From Prinia subflava (Eukaryota > Chordata > Aves > Passeriformes > Cisticolidae): DNA of 64,000 bases. Shown piece by piece: positions 42,847 through 55,488 of this stretch. The position numbers and the translations under genes were made by a program. The notes below the pieces were generated by a model that saw only the letters and a list, made by a program, of their open reading frames with translations, had not been told where the DNA came from and did not search any database. How positions within the stretch are numbered: the first letter of the stretch is position 1; every line of letters begins with the position of its first letter. Location: positions 1 to 64,000 of the forward strand of contig NC_086259.1 of the NCBI RefSeq assembly GCF_021018805.1, read 5' to 3'.

Positions 42847-45800
42847 TCAGGTCTGGGTGCTTGCTTCTTGCCTTCCACTTGCAGGGTCGCTGGCTGATGT
42901 GGGGGCGTTGATGGGCTTCGGTGCGTGGTACGGCTTCACGTTTTTTGCTGGAACCCACTTGAGTCCTTCGCCTGTGGAAACACACACAAACCCCTTGCCC
43001 CATGTTACAAGATTGTATGGTCTTTCTATTTGTCCTGATTCTAAATTCTTGACTAAAACTGGAGGGTGTTGTTTCAGTTTTGCTTTTTTATTGTTCAAGA
43101 AGTGTCTGTAAATTGGGGGATCAGGCTCTTCTTTTGAGCTATTTAAGAAATTATATACATACAGAGCTTTGTTCAATCTGCTCTGAGGTGTGGCCTGGGC
43201 TTCTCCCCCCTTTTGTTGATCTAGAATACATTTTAGAGTTTGGTGTGTTCTTTCTATTATGCCTTGACTTGTAGGAGAGTAGGGAATGCCAAATGTGTGG
43301 TGAACACCCCAGTTATTTAAAAATGCAGCTAATTCTTGTGAAACATATGAAGGACCATTATCGGTCTTAATTTCTTGGGGGATGCCTAAATAAGAAAATG
43401 CTTGTGAGAAGTGTTGGCAAACATGCTTAGCTGTTTCTCCTGTATGTACAGAAGCAAACACTGCATTTGAAAATGTATCGATAGAGACATGGATATTTTT
43501 AAGTTTCCCAAAGGAAGGGTACTTAGTGACATCTGTTTGCCATTTCTGCAAGCTTTCTAGCCCTCGTGGGTTGGTGGCTCCTGAAAAAGGGAGGGGTTGG
43601 CTGATCTGGCAATCTGGGCAAGCTCGTACAATATTTTGTGCTTGCTCTAAGGTAATGTGAAAATCTCGTTTGATTGCTTGGGCATTTTGGTGGAAAAATG
43701 CATGACTCAATTTGGCTTGTTCAATAGTATTAGGTAAGGTAGTTGCAGCAAGCACTGAAGTAGAATTTTCAATGCCTATTGCAACTTCATCATCAGATGC
43801 TGCTGATGCCAATTCATCAGCTCGTGCATTTCCTTCTGCCATGAATCCTGGAAGACCAGAGTGAGCTCTAATGTGAGAAACAAAATAAGGATTAGTCCTG
43901 TATGATAGAATTTGGTAAAGACAGGCAAGCCAAAGACACAGTTTGTCGTTGTTCACATCCTTTAGAACAGATCCTTCAATTCTTTTAATAATATTAGCAA
44001 CATATGCCGAATCAGTGATTAGGTTGAAAGGTTCTTGAAAGAGCTGAAAAGCTCTTACAACTGCTGCCAATTCAACAATCTGAGGAGAACCTTCAACTTT
44101 TTGGACATCTTGTTCCCAAACTTTAGTATCTTTATTTTGCCATGTGACTACTGAGTTGTGCATTCGCCCTGACCCATCAGTGAAGATAGTGACTGCATTT
44201 AAAGGCTCTTCACTGATCAGGGGTTTTTCTTTGTAACATAAATTAGCTTTGATTATTTTATGGGCTGGATAATGAATAGAGCAGATGCCTGGAAAATCGA
44301 GCAAGGCATACAGCAAGTCTTCTGATTTTTGCATTGCCCAATCAAAATAGGTTTTAATCATGGGCAAGTAGATAATTGCGAATTCACGGCCTGCTATTGA
44401 AAGAAGCCTTGCTCTGCCTTTGATGATAATTTGAGACATCATTTCTAAAGGTGTGAGGATTGTCTTTGGCGACCTGTAGGAAAGAAAAACCCATTCAATT
44501 ATTAACAATGGATCTTTTTGAGAGGAATCCCATTGAAAAATGAGGCCACACAGTCTCAGCTTCTCCCCTAAGACTGCAAGGAAAAAGGGTTTATCAGGAT
44601 TACAACGGTGAGCTTGTCTGCTCTGCAGGGCCTCAGTAATTTTTTCTAAGGCCTTGTGAGCTTCAGGGGTGAGGGATCTAGGAGATTTAATGTCATTGTC
44701 TCTCACTGCTTTTCGTAGTTCTTTTATTTCATGAGGTGGGATAGCTGTCCATGTTCTTGGACCTTCGGCTTGCTGGCTGAATAGCACAGGCATGGCTAGA
44801 GGATTTAGACTTTCCTCTTTGCAAATCAGACGTCTGACTTCATGCCAGTCTGTGAACTGGGAATTGTCGAAGCACTTCTGGGGGTTTTGTACTTTTGGGA
44901 TTGATGTTAGTGAATAATCACGGTTTAATGTCTCATTTTGGGTTGAGAAGTCTGTCCCAAACACAGGGACAGGGGGGCCTGTAGAGCTGTTTGGGAACAG
45001 ACTTAGTTGTTTTTCAGGGTTCTCTTGTATTTGAATCAAAGGGTTGTCATTTGCAGGGACAAAATAGTTCTCTGTCTGTCCTGTATTCATTGAAGCAGCT
45101 GTTGTATTCCACTCTCCCCCTTTTCGTTGCACAGTTTGTGTGCATGGCTGGGACTGTATGGACGAGTTGTGATACAATGAAGTCTCATTTGGTGGTAGGG
45201 GTGCGGAGGGCGGGAACGCAGCTGGGTGACCAAGGAGATTCGGTGGCTGGGGTAGGGCAGCAGGCATCGGAGGCAGAGGAGCTGACAGTGAAGGCACATC
45301 AGCTGTTAGCTGGGCAGGGTCGTGCGCTGGTGAGGGGTCTCTCAAAGATGTGGCTGTGCCTGGGACGGCGGCGTATGGCAGAGGGGGTGGCGCAGAAGGA
45401 TGCATCCAAGGTGGTGCAGGAATCGGCTGTAGTGGTGTTGTCTGTGGACTCGGCGGTGGCGGCGGAGGGATGTTTGGGGGCTGCAGATGCGTGGGTGCCG
45501 TGTGCTGGTGCCTTGGTGGTGGCGTGGCGGGCCGAGCTGCGGGAGGGATTATTTGCGGAGAGGCTGCAGCTGGGGCTGTCGGAGCAGGAACTGGCTGGGC
45601 TGGCGGGGCGGATGGATACAGTTCTGGAATTGCGAATATCGGCTCTGGCGGCGGCGGCGGCCGTGCAGCCTGGCATGGGGGCGGCGGGCACAGGGATGCC
45701 GGCTGGGGCTGCACCGTGGCAGGCGGCGGGAGCAGCGTGGCAGGGCACAGGGATGCCGGCTGGGGCTGCACCGTGGCAGGCGGCGGGAGCAGCGTGGCAG

Positions 45801-46362
45801 GGCACAGGGATGCCAGCTGGGGCTGCACCGTGGCAGGCGGCGGGTCGGGACCGGGAGGCTGTGTCAGAGCCGCGGCAAAGGCTGCGGGGGGCGGAGGCGG
45901 GGCGTGCCGGTTCCGGGGAAGCGGCAACTGCGCATGCGCGGGCCACCCCAGCGGTTCCGCGTGATGCGGGACAATGGCCCACGTGCTAGGCAGGGCTTGC
46001 CTGTCTGTGTTCATCAGTGCCGCAGCCGGGACTGGGAGCGCGGGGGGCAGCGCGGCCGCGGGCAGGAACGGGGCATCGGCGGTGGCAAGAAGCGGCGGGG
46101 CGACTCCCCGCAGCAGCTCGGCCGCAGAGGGCTGCGGCGGAGCCGGCACGGCCCGGGACGGAACGGCGAGCAGCGGCGGCGCGGTGAACAACGGAGGCGC
46201 TCCGGGGGGACTGGGGGCAGGAGGCTGGGCTGCCGCTGCGGGCGCGGAGGAAGGCACAGCTCTGGGCGCGGCGGCCGCAAACGTAGGGGTCTGTGCGGGC
46301 ATGAGCGGAGCCGCTGGGGCGGCGGGACCGGGGGGTCGGGCCGGAGCGGCGGCGGGAAGGGG
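42847..46362 (-). pseudogene. gag-pol: ERV2 gag-pol deletion fusion (proline-rich Gag, RT connection, RNase H, integrase)
   Basis: One long minus-strand frame; residues are counted from the internal Met at 46302. Residues 1-450 are proline/alanine-rich Gag, including three 19-residue repeats. About 519-541 is the capsid start (WTAIPPHEIKELRKAV). At about 542 (near 44680) the sequence jumps to the RT thumb/connection, so the YxDD palm, protease, nucleocapsid and most of capsid are gone. RNase H has Asp709, Glu744, Asp764 and Asp829. Integrase has the zinc site His867, His871, Cys895, Cys898 and the triad Asp924, Asp981, Glu1017 (DX35E). The frame ends at 42847, overlapping the upstream part of env. 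RT activity is lost; integrase and RNase H look intact by motif. Frame entry from matrix is broken upstream, hence the pseudogene call. Confidence 0.9.
45687..45843 (-). repeat. 57-bp tandem repeat in proline-rich gag
   Basis: Units start at 45687, 45744 and 45801 (GGCACAGGGATGCC...). Each is 57 bp and so encodes 19 residues (PPPATVQPQPASLCPATLL type) without changing frame. Copies are almost identical, so the expansion is recent. Confidence 0.92.
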
Positions 46363-47386
46363 GGGAGGGCGCCGTTTCCAACACGGGAACAGCCGCGGCG
46401 AGCACCGGGGCTGGCGGCGGGCGGTGCGCCGGGGTACCGGCCGCAGCTGGGGCTGCGGTGTTGAGCGCAGCTTCTATGGGGTCCCGCGCAGCAGCGCCGG
46501 GACAAGGGAGCTCTGCCGGAACGCCGGGGCTCGGAAACCTCGGCGGTACACCATGACAGGGGAACCGCGCCGGAACGCCTGGACCTGGGAACCGCGTAGG
46601 AGCCCCGAGGGGGACAAAGGGAGCAGCGGGCACGTGCATAGGGGGCGCTGGGGGAGGGGAAGCGGCGTGGCGCCGTGGGGGACACGTGGTGGTTGAGGCC
46701 GCGGCCAGGGGAGCTGGGACGACAGCAGCTGGCAGAGACGTGGGTGGGCAGGGGCAAGCGGCCGGCCCGGTGGGACTTAGAGGGGCTGATAGGGGCGCAG
46801 GGACGGCGGTGGGCGGGCTTGCTGGGGCAGAAGTGAGGAGGGGGACCGCGGCAACGCCGGTGGAACCGGGGGCCGACACAGCGGGAGCTGGGGCAGCAGG
46901 GAGCAGCGGGATGGCGCGGATCGGGGTGGAGTGGGGGGTAGTGGGGGCAAGTGCGGTGCCAGGGGCCGCGGGGAGAGGGGACGGGGTGGCAGGGGCTAGC
47001 GGGATTGTGGGTACCGGAGCCACGAGGTTCGGCTGGAAGGCGGTGGGCGTGTCGTGCTGCAAACTCGCGGTGGGAACGGCGTTCTTCAAAGCAGCTACCG
47101 CGGGTCGCTCCTTCGCAGCAAGGATTTCTACAAGCGCCCTGCAGGCTGGGACGAGCTCCGCGGCCGCGAAATCACGGCGGGAAATGTTATTAAAGAGCTT
47201 AATTCCAACTGTGTCCCAAAATTCTTTGGTAAATACAGCTGACCGGTCAACATTTGGGAAGTTAATCAAAGTCCATTCTAAGAGGTTTTTTAGCTCTTCT
47301 TTCGGTAACTTACTTTGACTAGAGTACAATAAATGCTTTAGTTGCTTATAAAGATATTTATCACCGGTAGAGTGTGATTGCCCCAT
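46359..47386 (-). pseudogene. gag: ERV2 gag, matrix part
   Basis: ATG at 47386 gives MGQSHSTG, with Gly2 for N-myristoylation as in betaretroviral Gag. Residues 1-100 are a helical matrix domain (YKQLKHLLY, LLEWTLINFP, EFWDTVGIKLF), followed by proline/alanine/threonine-rich sequence. This frame stays open to 45986, but after a run of seven C on the minus strand (46359-46365) it turns Arg/Cys-rich while the neighbouring frame becomes proline-rich and continues into gag-pol. The likeliest break is therefore a one-base length change in that C run. Whether it is a real mutation or a sequencing error cannot be decided from one sequence. Confidence 0.85.
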
Positions 47387-47938
47387 TATTAGACTGATTT
47401 TTTCTCACCTGTGTGTCGCCAAAGCAGGGTCCTTAGCTCGAACGGCGTGGAGTGCTGGCCGGGCACTCCCGTCGGCGTGGACGCTGCTTCACGTCCCTCC
47501 TCAGAGCACTGGCTTCGGCTTGCCGTGCTGGGGACGTCCCACTCAGAGCTGTAGTGTGGGCGGTGCTTTCAGCAACACTCGCGTGTGCTCTGACACGTAG
47601 CAGATTCCCTCAGCAGAGCTCCGGCACGCTGCTGCCAGCAACGGCGAGACAGGGCTCGAGGGTAGCTACGCAAATCCTCAGGAGAGCTCCAAGGAGCCGC
47701 TGCTCAGCGGCGGCCCCCGTGCTCGAGGACTGCCAGGTAGATTCCCCTGAGAGCTCGAGGAGGCTGCTACGGCAGTAACAGCTTCCCGTGCTCCAGGTGT
47801 ACCTCGGCAGCTCCAGCTATGGCGCTGCGCTGCAGCCGTAAGCTGTGCTCGCGACACTTTCAGGTGGCTAAAACTGGTTATTTAGTTACCGTCCATGGAG
47901 AAATCTCCTACGGGTGGAAAAGGCTGGATCCGTCGTTC
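47387..47938 (-). other. ERV2 5' leader
   Basis: About 550 bp between primer site and gag ATG. It is GC-rich, with several repeats of a GCTC(T/G)GAGG-type word (about 47500-47770). By position it should hold packaging and splice-donor signals; I could not single out a donor. The short plus-strand frame at 47452-47778 is a shadow. Confidence 0.7.
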
Positions 47939-47956
47939 ATCCACGGCTGGGCGCCA
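47939..47956 (-). other. ERV2 primer-binding site
   Basis: The minus strand reads TGGCGCCCAGCCGTGG two bases (AT) after the 5' LTR ends in CA. The first nine bases match the lysine-tRNA primer sites of betaretroviruses; the rest differs, so the tRNA is only tentatively lysine. Confidence 0.75.
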
Positions 47957-47958
47957 AT

Positions 47959-48518
47959 TGAAGGAGTATCTCCGTGACGGTAGAACCGGCGACAAAGTAT
48001 CTCTATAAGCAATGTGCAGGGGTAACACGTGGTTTATTGTGAAGGCCTTGCTTGCAGCTGCTAGGCACAGCTAAAGCAGGCCAGGAGAGCAGGAACAGCG
48101 AACCGAGCCGAGAGAGCCCCAGAGCCCCGAATCCCGTACATTAAATATCTTTCTAAGTTGAAGAGTATGAGTTAGACCAACCAATCTAATACAAGATGAC
48201 AACATATACAGCCAATAGAAATGTCCCACCACCCAAGGCAAGCAGAAGGGGATTGTTTAATCAAGGGAGCTGGCCCTCAGCTTAGCAGAAGTATATTGTT
48301 TAATCAAGGGAGCTGGCTCTCAGCTTAGCAGAAGTATATTGTTTAATCAAGGGAGCTGGCCCTCAGCTTAGCACATCGTTATTCACTAGCTGATGGCCCT
48401 GCACCCCACACCCTAAATCTCAAAGCATGCTTTCATTTCTATCTCGCTTGTTGAACTCAGACTCCCAGAATCTAAACCACTGTATTTGTAAGGTCTTTCT
48501 ACTTCATCCTTCCCAACA
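47959..48518 (-). repeat. ERV2 5' LTR
   Basis: 560 bp, same length and organisation as the 3' LTR (offset 6977). It includes the U3 43-bp triplicate at 48255-48371, the TATA-like sequence, and AATAAA about 75 bp before its end. It is followed by the CTAAAC target duplication at 48519-48524. Confidence 0.95.
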
Positions 48519-48524
48519 CTAAAC

Positions 48525-48967
48525 AATGCATGAAAGTATTTTATAGAAAGAGACAGACAGGGGAAGAGAGATAGAGAAACTAGAGATTTAAAGTGACATT
48601 ATACATATTATGAAATGACAAAATAAAACACACTGAAAGTCAAAAGCCGTTAGCAGCAGCAGTGTTTTTAAAAGACCTGGTATCACAGTAAATAAGATTT
48701 TTCAGAGCCTTTTGATAAAGGGAATAAGATTTTGTCATTGTTCTCTATTGGTAAATTATCCTTGAAGAAAGGGAATATGCTTATAGGAAATACTAACTAA
48801 TGCTAAGAAAATTATTCCCAGCAAACAAGTAATGTTTTTACAATACAATCTTATCCAGAGGAAATGTTTATGGCACAGTTATAGCGAGGATAACATCCTT
48901 AAAAATTGAAATTATTTTTGTGCAGTAGTCAAATCTTTCCTTACACAGGTGTTGCAGTTCCATTCTT
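48525..48967. other. Unique flank, no feature seen
   Basis: AT-rich sequence right of ERV2. No gene signals are visible. Confidence 0.6.
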
Positions 48968-49060
48968 TTTTCTTCTTCTTCTTCTTCTTCTTCTTCTTCT
49001 TCTTCTTCTTCTTCTTCTTCTTCTTCTTCTTCTTCTTCTTCTTCTTCTTCTTCTTCTTCT
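48968..49060. repeat. CTT trinucleotide microsatellite
   Basis: About 30 uninterrupted TTC/CTT units. The open frames across it (poly-Leu on plus, poly-Glu on minus) are repeat artefacts. Confidence 0.97.
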
Positions 49061-49197
49061 GCTCTGGCAAAATTGTGACTTAGCACTGCATGCTGGTAAT
49101 GACTGGAAAAATTACAGACTGCTTAGTTTTTGGGATGGCAAGGACAGGATTTCAAAGAACTTAACTGTCATTATTTTTAGGCTGTTAAAGTGGGATG

Positions 49198-49590
49198 ATA
49201 GAATCACAGAATGGTTTGGGCTGCAAGACACATTGAAGTTCATCCCATTCCACCCCTGCCATGGGCAGGGACATCTTCCACTGTCCCAGGCTTCTCCATG
49301 CCCCAATGTCCAACCTGGCCTTGGGCACTGCCAGGGATCCAGGCAGTTCTTCTGCTGCTTCTCTGGGTCAGGGTCTCCCCACCCTCCCAGGGAACAATTC
49401 CTTCCCAGTATCTCATCTATCCCCGCCCTCTGGCAGTGGGAAACCATCCTCTCTTGTCCTGTCCCTGCAGTTGCTGAGGAATTGTCCCTCTCTGGGTTCC
49501 CTGCAGCCCCTTCAGACCTGGAATGTGCTGTGAGGTCTCCACACAACCTTCTCTTCTCTAGGCTGACCAACCCAAACTTTCTCTATCTAA
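49198..49590 (-). mobile_element. CR1 LINE 3' fragment
   Basis: The plus strand opens GAATCACAGAATGG and continues with CATCCCATTCC, CCATGGGCAGGGACATC, CCAACCTGGCCTTGGGCACTG and CAGGGATCCAGGC. This is the reverse complement of the CR1 3' UTR and tail. No RT region is included. Confidence 0.88.
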
Positions 49591-52500
49591 AATTCAGTAA
49601 TCTGATGATATAATATCAAATCTCTAAACTATCAGTAATCTGATAATCATCAGTAATAATTTAGGGACTTGACACATTATCTTTATTTATCTACTGAAAC
49701 ATTTCAATTTCCTTTCAGGCTGGAAAAGCTGTGGTTGGTGGTGTGATTGTTTCCTGACTGAAGTAAGGCTGGGCAGTTCAGACATTAATTCCTAGGTAGG
49801 AAAAACAGTCCAATTGTATGTTCCAGTACTAGGAGAGAATTATTATTTTACCTGATTAAACTAAACAGTCCTTAGAAGATGTAAATGTTAAATGATTTAT
49901 TGTCAGATTTATGCCAGACTTCATACAGGTACCAATGGAGTCCGGTTTTTATCCAATTTTTCAATATATTGAACTCAATGAACAAGTCTTCACACAAAGT
50001 CTAGACAAAGATAATGAAGGGTGTGCATGCTAAGGTCATAATCGGTATTGTAAGGAAAAATTGGGGAAAAAATGTAGTTTAGTGGTGAGAGAAGAGCAGT
50101 GGAAGCAGAACTCTGAAATTTTCATCCTGACCCCTGCTGTCTTGCTGTGTGTCCTTGGGCCAGGAGTGTGGCTTTCCTGTTTCTTACCTCAGCTGCTTTA
50201 AAAATCAAGTATAATGCTCTTTACACATCCCTTCCTCTCAGGGATAATGTGAAACTGAATTAATGCTTAAAAAGTGCTTTTGGATCCTGTAATTGACGCA
50301 TTGTGTAAGTGCAATGTATTAATATTTTACTGAATACAGTAATTCCTGAATTTTAAGCAGGAAACCCACTGTTAAATGGTATAGTTGGCATGGGTATAAA
50401 TATTAAATTGTTGCATCCAAATTAGGCTTTAAATCATGTTTCCTCACAGAAAAGCTACTATACTAGTCATTCAATTTTCAGCTGGAATCTGCCCAGATAG
50501 GGTTTAGTAGGGTTTAGGGTTTCAGAAAGTAATTTCTGAATACACTGATGTCTCTCTAATTTCAACAATACAGACAGCATTTTCTTAGATTTCCATTTGA
50601 CAGATACAGATGACAATCCAATTATTTTTGTAATGAGGCATCCAGAAATACAGAGCAGAGGGGCAACAAATGTTGCTTTGAATTAATATTTAAATCTCAT
50701 TGTTTCAAAGTCCTCTTGAAATAAAATCATGACCGATTTTTAATAGCATGGAAGACCCTAGAGTCCTTCAACTCTATCAGCTCTGTTGTGTCAGTCTCTT
50801 TTAATCAATCCCTCTTTTATCACTAAGCCCTGAATGACAGCCTGAAGTTTCACCCTGAGGTGTAAAGCAGTGAAATATATGTGACTTATCTGACTTCAAC
50901 TTCAAAAGAATTCCATGGAAGCAGAAGGACAAATGCTGTCCTGATTGCATTCAGCTTGCTGCATGTCATTGAAAATGGAATTGGCAAAATAGAGCAGCTT
51001 GAGAAATAGGAAATAGCAATTTTCTAAATAATGACATTTTCTTTTACATGATAATGGTCAAAGTCAGTAGTCATATAAACCTCCACATTGAATTATAAAA
51101 TGTTTAAACTGACAGGAGGAGCCCAATGCACATAAAACCAAAGGCAAAGCTCTCAACTGATGTGAAAGGAACTCAAATGTAGTGACTCACATCAAATTTT
51201 GGCTTGGGAAAATAGAATGTCTTGTGACAAATACCCCAGAATTGCATCTCAACACAGATATTTCTTCTTGTCTCTTTTCCACTGTATTGCTTGAACTATG
51301 TTGCCTTCCTCCATTCAACTAAGCACTGTCTTTAATAGAGATTTTCTTAATGATACCTTATGGAGTTTGTAGGGAATTTGAAGATGTTTCAGTAAAAATG
51401 TATCACTAGAAACACAAAAAATGAGTTTTCCCAACTTCCTATTGTTATCTCTATTTCTGTCCGTACAAAGATGTATTTTTAAAATGTATTATGTGGCCTG
51501 AATCTGGTGAAGTGAGTGAAGAATTCCACCTCCTAGGTCAGATACCAAATATAGATCTTGATACACTTGTACTGTAAGTCTTTTGAGTAGTGAACAGCTG
51601 CAATGACCAATATTAATGTGCAATTAATAGATGATTTTCAAAGCCTGTTCTGTCATGTTACCAAAAATGTGACTCAATAGTGATGTTTAGTGCTATGAAC
51701 CTCTTTGTCTTTCTATATTGTTTACACTTTAAAGTGTTTGCAGTCATGATAAAAGCTTTGGGTTTTTTGTTATGTGTTCAGAGGACAAAGTTGTTTTACC
51801 TTAATGTGGGTGAATAATGCCCCATTAAAGGTGATAAATTATATTTTTAACTGTTAGGTACACTTCTGCTGTCTTAAGGCAATAATATTACAGCTATTTA
51901 TTATTTTTTAAGATACCACAAGTGCAAGTGATAAAAAATATGCACTTTTAAAAATAAAACTAAAATATTTGCTAAGAGACCAAATCTGTATTAATACAGA
52001 TATACTGCTTCTTCCAGCCTCTCAAAGCTGATGTGCTTCGTGATATGACAAACCTCTACAACTGCTTATAAAAGCAGAGGTATTTTCCTCCTAATTTTAC
52101 TGGTAAATCACAAGTGTGTAATATGGATGCAGTGATATATTTATGCAAATCTATTATGTCAATATTAGATGAGGATTACACTAAATGATGACTTTTGTTC
52201 CTTTATATAACATGGGAAAACACTAGAAGTGTGCGTAGTTTAAATGTATTTGGGTATATTGCAGCTGTGAATCCAGAAAGTTTGTAAAGCTGAAAAATAT
52301 CAGTAGAGGGAGCTCCTATTGCATTTTTTGAGAAATGGTTTCTAACTTTTGGTGGTCAAGCTATTTGCAATTGTTGGGAGGAAGCTGCCCCTTGTGATGT
52401 GCTCTCTGACTGCTTAGCAGCACATTTGAGGCAAACGACATAATAACATGAAAGGAAACTGGTTTGATATCCATCTGCCTTGTCATCTTTTGTGGATTAT

Positions 52501-54563
52501 GGATGGATTGCAGGCTGCAGACCCCATACAGAACCATTGTTCCACTTCCCTCTTTTTTCTTCAGGATTTCACATTGAACCTTCTCAGTCACCTCAAATGT
52601 CAAGGCAGGACTGAAAAACATCAACACTCAGAAGAACACAGGGGAATGTAACTTGTCTAAGTAAAAGGGAAAGAGAACAAAACAACGTGTTTTTTCCTCA
52701 ATACTCCATGTGTTCTTGACCAATAAAATTTAATATTTGCTGGTCTCAGAGTCTAATGACCAATTCCCAATGTTCTCAAACACCTTAAGGGAGTAATTTA
52801 CTCATTTTCTCACCTGCCTTTCCCAATAAATAAGAAAACAGCTGGAGGAGATCAAACATTGCTGATCTTCTCTGTGCAGAGTTCCTCAGAAACTTCTCTC
52901 CTGTGGGATAGTTTCTTTGATGGAAAGGAATTGCTGAACACTGTTCCTAAGGACCAAAGACCCCTGGCATGGCTGGCAGGGGTCAGGAAGGAGCACAGGT
53001 TGAGTCTCTCTTCAGGCTTCTTCCATTCCCAACTCATTCTCGTGTCAGGGGCTTAGTGGCTCACCTCTGTACTGTCACTGAAACAAAGGACAGTGGGGTT
53101 GTTGTTCCTCTGAAACAATGCTTTAACACACTGCTGAACTAAGCTGTGTGATTGCTTTATAAAATTGCCCAATGGTTTTGACAATGAGATCTACCCAAAA
53201 TGTAATCTCTTGCCTTAAAGTGTCTTTCTGCTTGTTTCTCAGTTAAAGGTGCAAATCCCCATCTTCCTGTTTGGAGGAGCAAAGCAACAGATTCTGTGTT
53301 TTCATGCTACATTTTAAAAATAGTTTTATTTTTATAAAGTAAAATTTAAAGTAGACAGTTTTGGTCAGTTTAAGATATTTAGATTTCTGGGAATTCATGT
53401 AGGTGTTTAATAAGATTTCCAAAATCACTGACATTTCTTTCAGCTTTTAAAGCTTACGTTTCTTGATGTGTAATGCTTTCCAAGTCTTAGGCTTAAGAGA
53501 CTAATGTTGGCTGAGTGTCACTCTTAAAGTATTAACCCCACATTTGGTTCATACATTGATTCAAATTGCATTTGCCTTCATGACTGGATTTACTGAGCAT
53601 CTCATGGTTAACTGACACACTGAATTCTTGTCTTATAGGCTGGGCATCACCCAGAAAGAAGAATTTAACCTGAAAGCTGTCCTTTTTATTAAGTGGTTTA
53701 ATAGATATTTAGGGTTTTTTTTAAAAGAATCAATTACCTAAATCATCCTTAGCTTATTTCTCCACACAGTTTAGAGTATTTACTGTGAAACATCCCACTT
53801 GAAAGACAGCTTAAGAAATAGTTTTCATAAAATAATGAGAAACACTGTCAAGTATTTATCTTACTTTGTGCCTAATTATTTCCCTTGGGCAAACTGAGGA
53901 ATTTTTCAAATCTGATGATTTTTGTATCTGTGTTGTCTCATGTTTACAAATCATCAGAAGATTTTAAAATCCTTTTAGTAATTGACAATAAAGTATTCAG
54001 TTACATCAAAAGTCTAGATCCTTGAGGGAATTTTTAATTTGCCATACATATTTGGTTTTGCAGCTTTTCAGGAAATAATACATTTCCACTTATTTGCATA
54101 AGTTAATCCTTCTTCATTTTGAAACGTTATTCTGCTGAGTTGTGTTTCAGATACCTATGCGGTCAAGGAAATATTTGTTATAGGCTCAATCAGCAGTGTG
54201 TGCAATGCAGAAATGTTTATGCAAGTGTCCTACGTTTAGTCCAGTTGGAAAAAAAAAAGTGACACAATCACAGAAAGGCCCACTTATGGATTGGTGCTGT
54301 AGCCTGAGAACATACCATGAATACTGTGCACTTGAGAGCTCTCATCTTTACGACATATATTTTAATTTGTTTTAAGAATTGGCACATAAGACTTGTAAAA
54401 TTGACAGATTGACCTTGTTGGATGACAAACCTACCTGAATAAACGTGTGACACAGGAACTGCTGGCTCTGCAGGTGGGTCAGAGGAACAGCTTCTATGTT
54501 TTTAAAATCCCTGGGAACTCTGACTCTGAATGGTGGCTGCAGTGCAGTGCCTTGGAGTGCACC
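49591..54563. other. Gene-free unique sequence
   Basis: About 5 kb of AT-rich sequence. I see no long frame, domain, RNA gene or tandem repeat. Frames of 60-90 codons (for example 52361-52627 and 52859-53056) lack recognisable features. Confidence 0.6.
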
Positions 54564-54850
54564 ACAGGATCATGGAATGGTTTGGGCTGCAAGACACATT
54601 GAAGATCATCCCATTCCATCCCTGCCATGGGCAGGAACATCTTCCAGTGTCCCAGGCTTCTCCAAGCTCCAATGTCCAACCTGGCCTTCAAAACTGCCAG
54701 GAATCCAGGGGCAGCTGCAGCTTCTCTGAGCACCCTGTGCAAGGGCCTACCCACCCTCCTAGAGAACAATTCCTTCCCAATATCGCATCTCACCCTGACT
54801 CTGGCAGTGGGAAATCATTCCCCTTTATTCTGTCCCTACATGCCCTTGTA
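54564..54850 (-). mobile_element. CR1 LINE 3' fragment
   Basis: Same family and orientation as 49198-49590: GGTTTGGGCTGCAAGACACA, CATGGGCAGGAACATC, CCAACCTGGCCTTC, AACAATTCCTTCCCAATATC. It is shorter at its 5' side and more diverged. Confidence 0.87.
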
Positions 54851-55068
54851 AAAATCCTGGCCCAGGTCAGCAAACTCTCCAAAATTTATGACTTAAGAGG
54901 TGCCATTTTGTTTTCAGAGAGGAAAGGAGATAATTATGCTTAGATTAATGATATTTGTATGCTCCCTGTAGATGTATTGATGATAATCCCCTGGCCTGAG
55001 AAGTTTTATTCCTGAGTAAAGACTTAAATATTTTTTCAAGGCTTTTTCTGGAGCCAGCCCTCAGCACT

Positions 55069-55085
55069 AAAAAAAAAAAAAAAAA
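55069..55085. repeat. Poly-A run
   Basis: A 17-base A run with no retroposon body that I could attach to it. Confidence 0.6.
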
Positions 55086-55488
55086 GACTACTTGAAGTCC
55101 TGATTTAGCCTCAGCAGCCTAGCCCAGTGCTAAAAGGCATTTAGGCGTTGTGACAGAGCTTTTCAAGACCTAACTCTGGGCATTTGACTACCAGGCCAAA
55201 GCCCTTGGCAAGGAACCGCAAGCTGAGGCTGCTTGTGTACTCTGCAGGCAGAATCCTGCACTTCAGGTGTGCAGGTCAAAACCAAGAGGGATGTGCTGTT
55301 TCTTCTGTTGTCTTTGTGTTTTTTATGTGACTGAGGACACAGCCTTTTCCCTGTGTCTAGTGTGAGTGGTGCTGAAAGAGCAAAGGACTGAGGAGGCACA
55401 AAAACATCATCTTGCAGTGCTGACAGAACTGGGAGATCACAGCAAACCCCTTGTAACTGTGGAAGCCTTTGGTCATTGTGTAGGGTTC

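Larger units (their letters stand above)
40982..48518 (-). mobile_element. ERV2: beta-like gag/pol, alpha-like env provirus, internally deleted
   Basis: A 7537-bp provirus on the minus strand, flanked by a perfect 6-bp target duplication CTAAAC (40976-40981 and 48519-48524). The two 560-bp LTRs differ at about five positions. Reading right to left: 5' LTR, primer site, gag matrix (ATG at 47386), proline-rich gag, the start of capsid fused to RT connection, RNase H, integrase, env, purine tract, 3' LTR. The missing segment covers most of capsid, nucleocapsid, dUTPase/protease and the polymerase palm. Gag and integrase are betaretrovirus-like, while env has the CX6CC-type transmembrane subunit of alpha/gammaretroviruses. 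The element is therefore young but defective for RT. Confidence 0.95.

Noticed and set aside
44991..46696. Plus-strand Gly/Ala-rich open frames opposite ERV2 gag
   Set aside because: They are antisense shadows of the GC-rich proline-coding region.
48868..49613. Poly-Leu and poly-Glu containing frames at the CTT repeat
   Set aside because: They depend entirely on the microsatellite and run into the CR1 fragment.
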